A stretch of 64,000 nt of DNA from Sepiola atlantica (GCA_963556195.1 OY744520.1:3209501-3273500), one strand, 5' to 3'; counted from the stretch's first letter, positions 26,254 through 38,122 are shown. The notes: generated by a model not told the origin, from the sequence alone. Numbers and translations: made by a program.

Positions 26254-26443
26254 AATTTAAAAAAAAAAAAGAAAAAAACATTACGGTGTGACGAATGAAA
26301 ATAATATGTAAATAAAAGCACACTGACATGTAAATAAAAAGAAAATATTTTATTCCTTTTGCTTAAAATGTATTTTTTTTTCTTCTGCTTGGCTAAAAAA
26401 TGCAAAAATTGCGCTTTGACTATGAGTCCCAGTAAAAAACCAA

Positions 26444-26483
26444 CCGAATCCAGAACGAGGCTGCAGTCTCGTTCTGGATTCGG
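26444..26483. repeat. Palindrome inside transposon copy 1
   Basis: CCGAATCCAGAACGAG and its reverse complement are separated by eight bases. Copy 2 keeps a slightly altered version at about 31548-31587, so the foldback is a standing feature of this element. Confidence 0.9.
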
Positions 26484-26818
26484 TGTTTTCTATCGAAGCG
26501 GCCATTACTATTTCCTTTTCACTTCACGTACGCTTAAACTAGTAAGTTATAGAAAATAGCACTTTTAACGGATTATAATCATTAATAACTATCACAGTTA
26601 ACTTGGAAATTCAGTTTTATCGGCTACGATAACTTTTATTTGTTGTATATTTGTCTTTTCAGCGTTTTCGTTGTAGGGCTATTCGTAAAGATACCAAAAT
26701 TGTCTCGATAATTGTGCGGGGCTTGAACTTACTTTTTCTGAATGTCAGGTGTATAAATGTCAATAATGACAAGACCCGCATTACAGTGAATGGAATTGTC
26801 CAATCCGATGTTTAAATA

Positions 26819-26886
26819 TGATTGGTTTAAATATGGTTCATATTTGTTAAAAAAAAATAAAAAATTACGCCAACTGGATTTCATTG
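26819..26886 (+). promoter_or_regulatory. Promoter region of gene C with eroded TATA box
   Basis: ATTGG is kept at 26821-26825, and the initiator TTTCATT is kept with A26883. At the position 27 bp after ATTGG (26848), where A, B, D and E have a TATA box, C reads TAAAAAAAAA. The canonical TATA is lost although everything around it is conserved. A transposon also ends 125 bp further upstream. Confidence 0.6.
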
Positions 26887-26925
26887 CAAAGTTTGCAGAT
26901 AGAAGATTACAGTACACCAGTCATT

Positions 26926-27174
26926 ATGGAGATGCAGGCTTCTGTTATGGAGGTGATGAGGGCCAACCGCGCTGCAATTCCTAAGATCAAGGGGCCGGTT
27001 CCCCCTAAAAAATGCGACGTCGATTACAAAACTCCGGTCTATAGCCTTCTGATTACGATGTTTATTCTAATCCTTGTCGGTGTTATTTGGTACTGCTACA
27101 CTCTCCCCGAGAAGCGAGCAAACGCAATGAATGTGGATGAACGTTCCGAATCTGATGATGCTTTTGCTCATTGA
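26926..27174 (+). CDS. Small single-span membrane protein, paralog C
   Basis: Predicted 82 residues with 11 differences from A, all outside residues 31-56: T11M, G13A, Q14N and S30C before the span, S57C and F59T at its end, then Q64R, S65A, P73R, A75E and I80F in the tail. The DVDYKTPVYS motif and the helix to IWY are identical to A. The frame is open with the normal stop. The ATG context keeps A at -3 and G at +4. The gene lies between two opposed transposon copies and lacks a canonical TATA box, so its expression may differ from the others (inference). Function unknown. Confidence 0.78.
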   Translation: MEMQASVMEVMRANRAAIPKIKGPVPPKKCDVDYKTPVYSLLITMFILILVGVIWYCYTLPEKRANAMNVDERSESDDAFAH

Positions 27175-27950
27175 GAATGTTATTGCAACACCACAAAAAG
27201 ACTCCTACCTCCAGCGGAAAAAAATTGCCAATCCGTGAATGGTGGGATTCCATCAATATTTTAATGCCAATATTGAATATACACGAACAGAATGGTTCCA
27301 TGCACAATTTTGTAAGATTTGATTCCAAAGAATGCGATTTCTAAAATGTTTATGGAACGTTTTTTTTTTCTCAAGACTAGTATCTCAGTATATTCAATAT
27401 GTAGATATATCTAGATTGAACTAGTTTCTAACACAATTCTACGCTGTGTAATCTTCTATAATGCAACTTATACACATGCTTTGATCATAGTTGTTTTCTT
27501 TTCGTGTGAACTTTGAGATCACAGAGCACTTTGTATTCGAAACTTTTTACATGCTCCACATAACAAAATATAGATGCTAAGATATTTTCCAATGTCACAT
27601 TTAAATCTTTTCTATATTTGGTCTAACGTTGTCAAAATGTAACTTTTAATTAAATTTATCCTCTGATAATTTGAAATGTAAAATGATTTTAATTTTATAA
27701 CTAGCACTCGATAATTGAATTTTAGTCGACTGACTTTTGTATTACCAACTTCAGTTTTTCTCGTACTCTTCAAATTATGCAGTGTTGATGTTGCAGATAA
27801 TGTAACTAATTGCTTACATTGATTGTTTTTTAAACTTTTCGTTTTTTTTTAACATTACAAAAACTTATTACACATGAAAAACTCTAGTACTGTTCTGTAT
27901 TGGTTGGAAATGTGTTTAACTTTTCATGCCCTAATTGCTATAATACTGCA

Positions 27951-27956
27951 AATAAA
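27951..27956 (+). promoter_or_regulatory. Predicted poly(A) signal, gene C
   Basis: AATAAA 777 bases after the stop, followed by ATGTGTGTGTTTTTT at 27971-27985, a strong GT-rich downstream element. Confidence 0.55.
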
Positions 27957-30285
27957 ATCCAAATACGTATGATGTGTGTGTGTTTTTTTTTTTTTTGTTC
28001 TGTTTTTTTCTGTTTACCAGCATTCGGGCAGATTTTTCTTCTCACAAATTATTAATTCAGTCTTGAAGCGTTGCCTCATTAAAATACCTTGTAAAGTGGT
28101 TTTAATCAAAATTCAGTAATTCTATTTTGTGCCTTTACTTTCATAGGATCCTTAAGTTTGTAGACGGTGCTTGTACAACGTCTAATTTATTAACATATTT
28201 ACTTATAAGTGAAATAAACGCTATGGATATTTGTAGCACAATTTATGCAATGTGGTATTGTACGCACGATTCATTGCGGAGATTTAATACGGTGTAGGTA
28301 CTATTTACGAAATCTGTTTGCAGACACTAATTAGTTTTACTAACGTTATTTTAAAAATACATTTGGATTACGGTTTTTGTGCTTTTGTGTCGTACTCTCT
28401 GGTAGTTGTCTGAACCATTATCAATTTGTCACTCTTCTAGTTTAGTCCCAACAAGGTTGCATTCTAATATTTGACTTACCAATCAGCCACATTTGTCTAA
28501 TATTGCTATCAGAATTCATTCGGATTATGAAGATGAGATATAATTGTTGTTTATACAAACTAATAAATTTAACTGAATTAATCTTATTTGTATATATTTT
28601 TTGGGGGGGGGGTATCTGTATGTCAGACTAACAAGGATCCTTTTCAAACTTAAATATTGGTGACATTTAAAACTTTACGGACGACAATGTTTTCATTTTT
28701 TTTTTTTTATACAATAACACTTATGCATACACCATCTCGTGTTCAGGGAGGAAATATTTTGTTTTCGAATATACTCAATGCAATAATGCTAATATCTCCT
28801 GAGTTCGCCCACTTGATTAAGGGATATAAATCGTTCATGTTATTAATTATAGTGTCAATTGTATACTATTTCTTTTTTAATGCACGGGAATAACTACTAG
28901 TGTTTGTGTTTCCTGTCGAACCCAACCAACAAAACTTGAATTAAGACATTGGAAGAAAATTCACCAATACTTTCTAAATGTCAAATCGATCAAAAATAAC
29001 AACTCTTAGTTTGCTATCATTATCTAAGCCTACATTAGCTCATGTGGTCAGACACCCATTAATTCAAGTCTGGTTCGGCAAATATCTTCAAACAATATAG
29101 TTCAGAAATACCAATCTCTACGAATAAGGCGATAGTGTGTTCATCACTGCTATATAAAAACGGTCTATTATTTCGATCAATAATGCACTAGTCTTTTGAA
29201 ATGCACATACTAACAGAATAAAGCCAAACACACAACTGTTCATACATAATTTGCGTAACATTTTAAACAGTTAATAGTTTTATTCGATAGTAATTTGTCG
29301 TGTTACTGTATATGAAATAGTTTTGTTGATAATATTTCTAATTACTTTATCATTAGATATATTAAATTACTTTATCAAAACCACGTTGATTACATTTCTG
29401 AAGGGCGTGCGATAAAATTACTTCATGACATGACTAGCATATCTGGTTACGTTTCGTTTTATTTCTAATGTCTATATACGCTAGTTTTATCAATTCAATT
29501 AATTTAAATACGAAAAATGAATTGCCAAAATTTGTAACGTCTAAAACTATACACACCCACAATAACCGCTTACAAAATATTTTTGTTATTATACCCATTT
29601 TCGGTTATTTTCTTCCATGACACACTCATCGACAAGTTAATCAGTCTTACTTTTTAAAGCTTGGTTATTAATGTTAATATTTCATGTTTAAAGCTTGTTT
29701 CAAACGAAACACACCCTAGCATTTTTTACGTAGAAATACTTTATTCCTGACATAGAATTTCTATATGAAATCATGTTAAAACAAAATATCCCCTTCTTCG
29801 CTTCCAAATAATTCTATTTTAAAAATTTCATGTTACCTTTTCTGTGAAAGTAGTTCACTTTTAAACTAATGTAATGCCATATTATTCAAGTTAACACACT
29901 TATTATTAAATGTTTACACCCCCCTTTTTACTATCGAGACCTTTTCCTTCCCCTCATTATACCTAACTATAGATGTTTTCATGAGAAAACATATTTAGTA
30001 ATAATTATTGGTAAACACGCTCCGCTGAATCACCTAACTTTTAATTAAAACAAATTATATTTGACTTTATTTGGCAATTACATATGCATACCCTGAAATA
30101 GTTGCCGTAAAAAAGGCAATTATTTTAGATTTGTTTATACAAGTGTCGTTAAATTATATAGTTCCTGTCCATTATAGCGTTTTTAGGACGGGGCACTAAA
30201 TTATTTAATAGTAAGCTTAATCCTCTGCGTTTTCGTTTTCTAGAGGTCTACTTTTATATGCGATTACTTGTTTTCTAACGTTGCT

Positions 30286-30668
30286 TGTTCTTGGCCTTTT
30301 GGCTAAGATCAAAGTGTCGTATCTGTTCCGATAGATACTGCACTCCATACTGGTATTTTCATGTCCTTCGGTGCTTGACTTATGCCGGTCAATGGGTCTG
30401 TCCTGTGCAGTTCTAGGAGGTCCCCCCCTCCCAGGCTTTGTCTCCTCTCTTTGGGGACGAGTAAGTTTATTGCTTACTGTATGAGGCGCCCCTACCGTGG
30501 AACGCTGACGGGGCTGCCCATGCAATTTTTAAATGGCCAGAGTGCTAACCTCTCGGGTGCTGGCTTTTCAAACCCCACTTTCCCGACCCGACCGTGGGTC
30601 ACCTCTTACTTGTGGGCTTAGGATAAAAACTGGCCTTGTCCCTAAAACCTGGAGAGGAGTAAATCAAT
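30286..30668 (+). mobile_element. Insertion headed by the U2 snRNA 5' end
   Basis: Comparison with unit A (site TTGCT/ACTCTGA near 5912) bounds a 383-bp insertion. It starts with a U2 snRNA-like sequence: TTGGCCTTTTGGCTAAGATC, then AAAGTGTCGTATCTGTTC, matching U2 from about base 7 to 45 with changes, including GTCGTAT where U2 has the branch-site-binding GTAGTAT. After base 45 the U2 match stops; the rest is GC-richer with a ccccccctccc run and no recognised origin. No clear target duplication is seen. It may be a U2-headed retrotransposed chimera, or the end of a U2-targeting Tx1-clade LINE. It is not a working U2 gene. Confidence 0.6.
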
Positions 30669-31326
30669 ACTCTGATGGTAAACAAATGTGACTCACTGCA
30701 CTAACAGGGTAGCATAGTCCGGAAATGGGTTCGCTTTACGTTTTATTTATATGGAAAACTTATCCACACTCTGAATTGTAACAGTTTTTTCCCTTATTTC
30801 CAGTTATCAAAGGTGTTCACATGTGATCGCATAAAGAACGCTGGACCTCCTTTTTTAAGTGGGGGGAGGAGCTGTAGCCGAAAGTGTTAATCTGCAAATG
30901 TACCCCCATTTTTTATTTTATATATTTGTTTTTTATAATTCCCTTTTTTCTTATCACATGCAATTGATGTGTTTGGTTGTTTAACCTTTCCGTAAACATT
31001 AAATTACTTCAATGATCTAAATGAATACATACATTTAAAGACTTGAATAAAATTGTAAAATAATTGGGTATTGTAGATAAACACTCTTAGGTGAATCTAA
31101 ACCCTCTAAAAAAAGATTTTATGTTAATCGTTTCTGTGTAGATATCATGGAAAATTTGGTAAACATATCAAACTACAATTATGTAAGAATGTAAATTGTA
31201 GAATAAGTTTCGCATATAAATTTAACGCAAAATAATTCTTTCTGTGTCATTCTAGTTTTACACATTCTCCTTTCCTTTAGTTATGGCAGATACATTTTGT
31301 GCTTTATTTTTTGTGGAAAAAATCTA

Positions 31327-32258
31327 GGGTATTTTTAAGAATAGCCCAACAACGAAAACGCTGAAAAAACAAATATTCAACAAATAAAAGTTACCGTAGC
31401 CGATAAAACTGAATTTCCAAGTTAACTGACAGTTATTAATGATTATAATCCGTTAAAAGTGCTATTTTCTATAAGTTAATAGTTTTAGCGTAAGTGAAGT
31501 GGAAAAAAAAACAGTAATGGCTGCTTCGATAGAAAACACCGAATTCAGAACAAGACTTCCGCCTCGTTCTGAATTCGGTTGGTTTTTTACTGGGACTCAT
31601 AGTCAAAGCGCAATTTTTGCATTTTTTAGCCAAGCAGAACAAAACAAAACTACATTTTAAGCAAAAGGAATAAAATAATTTTCTTTTTATTTACATGACA
31701 GTGTGCTTTTATTTACATATTATTTTCATTCGTCAAACCGTAATGTTTTTTTTCCTGTTTTTTAAAAAATTCCTAACCCTAAACCCCGCCCTAACCCTAA
31801 CCTAAACCCAGCCTTAACCCTAACCCAGCCCTAACCCTAACCCCCAATGACGTAACGACATGCGCGCTCATTCGGTGATCAAAATAATCGTTAAAATGTT
31901 CGTTTCATAAAATTAAATTTCAAAAATGCAACCCCCTACCAAAACAAAACAAAAAAAACACGCCGCTTTGATTATGAGTCCCGGTAAAAAAAAAACACAC
32001 ACGTGACACCGATAGCAAAAACTAATGACGCCATTTTGTTTTTTAAATAAATGACATGAACATTTTCTTATTTTTTTCATGTCTAATAAAAACCCATTTA
32101 CCATACGTAAACATACAAACAAATGGAATAGAAAACTAGGAAAATCTCCGGTCTCTACGTACGTTGCATTTATTTGTTGCATATTCATTTTTTGACTACG
32201 TTCTACAACTTTTACTTAGCCCTACAACTCGCGAGTCGGGTTATTATTAAAGATTCCC
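31327..32258 (-). mobile_element. Non-autonomous DNA transposon, copy 2 (inverted)
   Basis: Same element as 25631-26696 in the opposite orientation, 932 bp. Target duplications AAAATCTA (31319-31326) and AAAGTCTA (32259-32266) differ by one base. The ends read GGGTATTTTTAAG and, on the other strand, GGGAATCTTTAA. The internal CTCGCGAGT palindrome near the 32258 end appears flipped relative to copy 1. It lacks some of copy 1's interior. Each copy has its own target duplication and an empty site in the sister units, so they arrived separately. Confidence 0.78.
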
Positions 32259-33390
32259 AAAGTCTACCTTTTTAAGCGATAGTGTGGCTCTAAAACCTTG
32301 GGTTTAGGTATAAGATTTCACTGTATCTTTATTTTAACGCATAATAGCAGTATTTAAAAATTATTTTGAAGTTATAAGCTATTTCTTATATTTAAAACAA
32401 TTAAATTATGATCCTTATTGAACGTGTTCAAAGAAATGATCCCACGAACAGCAAGTTGGGATATAGAGCATGACAAGAAGGCACATTGAATCTTTTCTAG
32501 CATAATTTGATGTCATACAAAGGCTAGCACTGTCGGATAACAAGCATGTTTTTTAAAAATTAGCACTCTATAGGTTTACAGGTAGCACCCACTTGCGTCT
32601 AACGTGGTGTAGCCATCGGCAGCAGCATGCTAACAATTCTCCATCTCTCTGATGCATGGATTAAGTATATTTTACAGAACCACGCAAATTACTTTTTAAA
32701 TCCGAACATCATCCATAACAGTTCGATACTTTTTAATATCCGTTGTATTACTAAAGGAAACACACATTAAAGTAATAATGAAATATGGCGGGTATTGCTT
32801 TACGCATTTGTAACCTCATTTTCATTGATAGAAGCAATAAGAAAATTATTTAAATAATTCAGATTTTAAAACTACGATATTTCATTTAACAAACGCTTAC
32901 ATTATGTTCTGTTGCATTTACTATTTAGAAATATTTTCATAAACTTATGATTGTACAAGTTTCAGTTTTTAATTTAATTAAAACAGTCTTTAATTACACT
33001 ACTCCAGTTCTTATTAATTAAAATTAAAATAACTATGGTTTTGCTTTAAAGATGCTATTTTAAAAGTTAATTATTAACTTACAAACAAATATCTAGTAAA
33101 CTTGTTACGTACAATATTCGGTTTTTACAATAAATTAAACTAAAAATGTGGCGCATAACTTAACACGTGGGGTGATTACGTTAAAGGAATTGACATCACA
33201 AAAACTTAGTTTAGAAGACGTGGTTAGAATGCTTGTCGATTCAATCTTTGATCTGTTTAACAAAAATACGTTTTCTGTGACTTTTCTTACACCCCTTTTA
33301 GGCTGGGATGAATGTGGAAGATTATTATATACATGAACATACAAGATGCAAAGAACAATTTTAATGAAAGCAAATGAACAAAGCAAAGTA

Positions 33391-33956
33391 GAATAACTCA
33401 GTGTGTGTTGATATGCATTATTTACTCAGACCGTATTCAACCTTTACTACGGCTGTTATTAAAGTGTGAAGGAGAGACTGTTACTATCATAACCACGAAC
33501 AATATCACAGTGACTACTAACAGTAAAATAAATACAAATATCGAAATATACATGATAACAACGACAGCTATAGAAAAAAGATGAGAACATGATGCAGACT
33601 ATCTCTACATATCAACTTGGCCATTTTGCTACTTGTCAACACAACGGCTGTATACTCGCACTGACAATATTTATCACTATTCAAAATAAACGTGAATTAG
33701 CAAACGTATATTCTCATAAAGTATAATTAAACGTATTAAATACATTTCTATTAGCTGAAAACACTATTATATTCGTTTTACTTGTCTATACAATATTTGT
33801 TGTAGAATAAGATATAACATATCCATTCTTTGTCAGTTCTTGTGTGGTTCCTATTTATTATGTTATGGCATATCATCTGTTACTGTGTAAAACTAAAATA
33901 CCTTATTTTAGTAAATATGTGTCTGCTTCGATTTTTTTTCATATACAAATATTCTC
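33391..33956. other. Unassigned gene-less stretch
   Basis: AT-rich DNA between unit C and the LINE. I see no ORF, repeat or similarity here. Confidence 0.5.
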
Positions 33957-34510
33957 GTCATGAAGGCAAAACGGACGCGCATATATCCGAAGCAATGACA
34001 GCATCCTTAGAAAGTCAACTACATCCTTTAGTAGAATCGTGTCATGAATTTATGGTAACATTTAATGCTGCTAACATAAACCTTTTTTCGTTACAACTAC
34101 GAGAAACAGCTTCGGCCAGCGATTGACATTGCCAATAACACCATACAACAGTCCAACGTTCGAACTACTCGACCAAACATTCACAGGTATCATGTATTTG
34201 AGCAAATGCATAGAATATATTTCTAAGACTGTTACGAAGTAAAAAGACTCCATCTACCGTGCAAGTAAACTTCTCACACCTGCTAGTATCGTATATCTCT
34301 ACAAAGTCACCATCAGTCCATGCATGGATTATTATTGCCACACCTAAGATAGGGCACTCTCCACTACCCTTTCCCTCTTAGAAAAAGTACAAAAAAAAAG
34401 TATCTAATCTAATAGGCCCCTCACTACTTACAAAACCTCAGCCCCTGTTCTATCGCCATAGTGTTGCATGCTTGTGCCTGTTTTACAAGTAATTTAATAG
34501 ATGGTGCTTT
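33957..34510 (+). mobile_element. Jockey-like LINE, upstream part (split copy)
   Basis: Reads GKTDAHISEAMTASLESQL and FMVTFNAANINLFS, the region just after the reverse-transcriptase catalytic box in the copy at 55340. Degraded matches follow to a HSVACLCLFYKYFN-like piece near 34460 (compare HRRHFASLCLFYKYFN in the copy at 54830). Several stops and frameshifts. It stops where the Tx1-like element begins and resumes at 36815. Confidence 0.75.
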
Positions 34511-34589
34511 TGGTTTATTGAACAAGATCAATGCTGTGAAGGGGAGATCGATTCAGAAAAAACTTGTATTAGATACGCATGATCTTAAA

Positions 34590-36175
34590 GGGGTTGGAAT
34601 ACGACACCGAAGCCGCACTGATCAATTTAGATCAGACCAACTCTTTTGACAAGGTCGACCATCCGTCTTGGGATCTGTTTTAAAGACCGCTGGTTTGACA
34701 CCGGACTTCTGTAGATCGATCTATATGCTATATCGTCGCCCGACGGTAATACTGCAAGTATAATGGATGCGATTCGAAGCGTTTGCTGTTTCTCGGTCGG
34801 TACGTCATCGGTGTCCGCTTTCTCTTCTCTGTTACATCCTCGCGTTGGAGCCAATCCTTAGAAGGCTGGAGCAAGGCGAGGCTGGACTGACACTACGCGG
34901 TATCGCCCTACCTGGTGGTGCGCGAGCCAAGGTTTTAGCGTATGCCGATGATGGTACCGTGTTAGGTTTGAGCCGTCGAGACATTTCCACGTTTACTAAG
35001 GCATTCCAAAGATATAAAGAAGTTACAAGGGACGTGGTCAACCTTAGCTAATCCAGTGGCCTATTGTTGGTTGCCTGATGTTGCGTGGCCGCTCTGCCGG
35101 GCTTTCTAAACTGGCCAGATGCCCGATTAGGATCATTAGAGTGGGGTGTGGACCGGCCGCCGAGCTTGAAAAGAATTGGTCGGAAGTCCAGTCTAAGGTC
35201 GATGTGTAAGTAAGGATTTGGCTTCGAAGGGGGATTTCCCTTAAAAGGTCAAGCTGAAGCGTGCGTCACGGTCGTCTGTCCTTTTATCCTTTTATGATGT
35301 GTTGTACTACCTCTGCCTGTAGACCGATTCGTGACTCTGACGCGTATGATTTTATGGAAGAAGTAAAAGCCTCTAGTATGTAGACCAGTCGTTACTCAAC
35401 GTTCTCATGTTAATATCCTGGGAATGGCCTACTTGGCGACCCATTTATAGGCCGAGAGGTTGAAATTCCCGAGTAGACCTTTGACAGAGGAGTCTGCGTT
35501 GGGTCCTGCAGTTGAGAAGGCTTTTCCGCTCTCATCTCTGACCATTTGGCTGAATGCCGTCGTAAGCCAAGGGGTACATTACGGTTCTCTAACGAATGCT
35601 AAATTGCGTTCAGAGTGCTACCGTGGTCCAATGACCTTGCCGGGTCTAGAAAAACGCAATATCGGGAATTTATTGTGAGCACCGCTTTTGATCCAGTTGA
35701 GGGGCGACTGAAATTGTCGGTATATGCGGTTTGAAGCCAGGCCGGAGTCATCTTCCCAATACTGAGTGATTAGTTCGAAATGTGGTAACTCTTAATGCCA
35801 TACGCTTTAGTATTGGTATGCCCATGACACCTTTCTGTCCACGTTGCGAAGAAGATAAACATAAACCGATCGAGCACGCCTTTTTCAACTGCTTCAAAAT
35901 TTGGTAATATTGGACGTGCATAAACGAGGTGACAGCTCGCATCATTCCTAAGCGGGTGACGTGCCTTAATTAAGCGTTCGTAGTCTTTAACATAGACCCC
36001 TTGTTATCCAGGTTTAGCTGTAGCTAGACTTGTAGTGTGTACTTCACGCTTAAAAATGGGGGTGGTGGGCCACATTCTAATTACGATTTGATTTCGTATT
36101 TTAAGCATCAGCTTAAAACGAACATTAAATGTGACAGAATGAGGTTGTCTACATGACTATTTAAAAGTAAGTGGG
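34590..36175 (+). mobile_element. Tx1-like non-LTR retrotransposon fragment
   Basis: Broken reverse-transcriptase ORF of the Tx1/L1 group. In order: AALINLDQTNSFDKVDH near 34606, SRSVRHRCPLSLLCYILALE and LRRLEQGEAGLTLRGIALPG at 34790-34920, and the catalytic AYADDGTVL at 34939-34965. A C-terminal zinc-type motif follows, FCPRCEEDKHKPIEHAFFNC, near 35835, then YFKHQLKTNIKCDRMRL near 36095. The stretch is GC-richer than its surroundings. The N-terminal endonuclease is absent and there are many stops, so it is a 5'-truncated dead copy. Its 3' end lies somewhere before 36815. Confidence 0.8.
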
Positions 36176-36814
36176 TGCCCACCACTAGTTTATGCGTGTG
36201 CGTACGAAGTAGAACTGAGTTCGTTATCCCCGCGTAAGCATAACACACACCGACCGGAGGTCTTTTTTTACAATTCTTTGAAAATCCAATTGTTGGATCT
36301 GTCCTTCGAGCAAATAGTAAAACGAGTCATGTCCGCTTTTCTTTATGTTAATTGTCAGAACTCTTCAATGACGAACGTTCCCCCGATTTACTTCATTATT
36401 CATCTACCAGGACTGTACGTGTTTTGAAAGACAACGCACATCCCTTAAAATGCCATCCCAGGATGTTGGTTTTCCTGTAGGCAACGCCCACTCGTACTTG
36501 GAGACTGCCTGTCTTGCTTTCGGTAGTTTAGGAAGACAACGAACAGTTCAAACATTTTTGGGAGATTTTTGAAAGGCTTCTTGGTTCTCTAACAAAAATA
36601 ATCAGCATAGCTTTTATATATTCTGTAAATCAAATTCATTGAACAACATGGGGATATTTTATGTCGATAAGTCCATAGAGGGAATGTGGTATTGTGGTGA
36701 TTTGAACTAGTTTTAGGGCATAGACCAGAGGTCGACCCCGACCCCTATTTTCCCTACCTATTTTTGGCTTACAATTTTATAGTTGTTTGTAAATATGTTT
36801 AAGATAAGTAAAGC
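36176..36814. other. Probable 3' region of the Tx1-like insertion
   Basis: Between the last recognisable Tx1-like codons and the resumption of the jockey-like LINE. It carries scattered GC-richer segments and no ORF. I assign it to the inserted element by position only. Confidence 0.35.
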
Positions 36815-37090
36815 TCACGCCCATACATTCACTGTGAAGGTTCCCAAGATCCCGGAGAGTTTTCTATTCAAATGACGTATTTCCTCGTGCTGTCGACCTT
36901 TGGAACTCCTTTCCTGCCCCTTGTTTCTCCGACTATACTGGCATGCAGATATTTAATACTAATGTTAAACAGTATCTCGCTGAGCATGTCCAATTAAAGA
37001 TGCCCCCATCAAAAATTGTCACAGCAGCCCCTTACGTCTACAGTGGCAGCTTTTCTTGTTTGGTGTGAACTACGTTAACAATTTCGTATT
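36815..37090 (+). mobile_element. Jockey-like LINE, downstream part (split copy)
   Basis: Resumes with FTVKVPKIPESF (compare FTVEVPNCRRAF in the copy at 54690), then FPRAVDLWNSFPAPCFSDY and MQIFNTNVKQYLAEH, and a 3' end with TTGTTTGG and GTGAACTACGTT as at 9411. Together with 33957-34510 it forms one LINE copy interrupted by the Tx1-like element. Confidence 0.75.
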
Positions 37091-37529
37091 ATTGTCATGT
37101 GATTGCATTATGCATAGTAAACAGTCTGTAAAGTGTACTTTGTATTTAACCCATAGATAGGTTGATATCAAGTTCTACGATTGTAAACATGAGTAGGTGT
37201 TTAAATAATTGCAAGTATGGTGTGGTTTAACACACACAAAGCCGAATTAAGATATCACTACCAGGGGGAAGTTAAGGCATGACACAGGGAATGGTTTATG
37301 TAATCCATAGATGAGACCCCGAAAGGAACTTCCACTTCCGCGTTAACTTCACTTGACAGGATTGCCTAAAAATTGTTCACTATTTTCAGAACTTCTCGAT
37401 AAAAAACATCATCACCTTCTACATTGTGAGTAGTTATCGAAGAACGCATTGGAATGCATAGTGTTTAAGTATCTGATTGCGTTAGAAATTATTATAGCTG
37501 GAAAAATATTCTTTATATAAAAATATTAG

Positions 37530-38082
37530 ATATTTTTAAATATACATATGTTTATACATATATCTACATATATACATATATATATACATATATATACATA
37601 TATATTTATACCTATACACATATATATATATACATATATGTATAAATATACATACATATACATATATGTACATATATACATACATGTATTAATATACATA
37701 AATATACATATATGTATACATATACATATAAAAAATATAATACTATTACGAAACAATGGCTTAAAATATGTATAAATAACCTTTCTAAATAAAATTGGCG
37801 CAACCTCGCCCGCAGACATAACGTGTTTTTCTGACCAAAAAGTCCATTACCATCGGACGATTTATTAATTTGAAAACTATTAAAAAAATATAATATATAC
37901 ATATATATATATATATATACATATATGTATACATATGCATATATATATACATGTATGTATATACACATATATATACATATATATATATATTTATACATAT
38001 ATGCATATATACATACATACATGTATACATATACATACATATATATATATATAAATATATATACATTTCCATATATATACAC

Positions 38083-38121
<39 letters not shown>

Positions 38122-38122
38122 C

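Larger units (their letters stand above)
25631..26696 (+). mobile_element. Non-autonomous DNA transposon with 8-bp target duplication, copy 1
   Basis: The insertion into unit C is bounded by AAATTGTC on both sides (25623-25630 and 26697-26704), with the empty site visible in A near 2325. Its ends form imperfect 27-bp terminal inverted repeats (25631-25657 and 26670-26696) sharing a perfect ATAGCCCTACAAC. It encodes no transposase. Inside are a TTAGGG-type tract and a 40-bp palindrome. The 8-bp duplication points to a hAT, Merlin or P-like superfamily; I cannot decide which. An ORF of about 88 residues at 25702-25968 recurs in copy 2, but nothing identifies it. Confidence 0.8.
25203..33390 (+). 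repeat. Tandem unit C
   Basis: Homology to A and B starts abruptly at 25203 at the point matching about 1875 of unit A, so the left part of the unit is missing. It continues through gene C and the downstream DNA, with further deletions (around 32325 and 32930) and a reordered tail at 33145-33370. It carries two opposed copies of one DNA element and the U2-headed insertion, none of which are in A or B. I see no other genes in 28220-30285 or 30670-31320. Confidence 0.8.

Noticed and set aside
30217..30621. ORFs of 102 and 79 residues on opposite strands in the U2-headed insertion
   Set aside because: They overlap each other in GC-richer DNA, match nothing recognisable and extend across the insertion edge.
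25623..32266. Reading the two opposed elements as a composite transposon carrying gene C
   Set aside because: Each copy has its own 8-bp duplication and its own empty site in units A and B, so they inserted separately.
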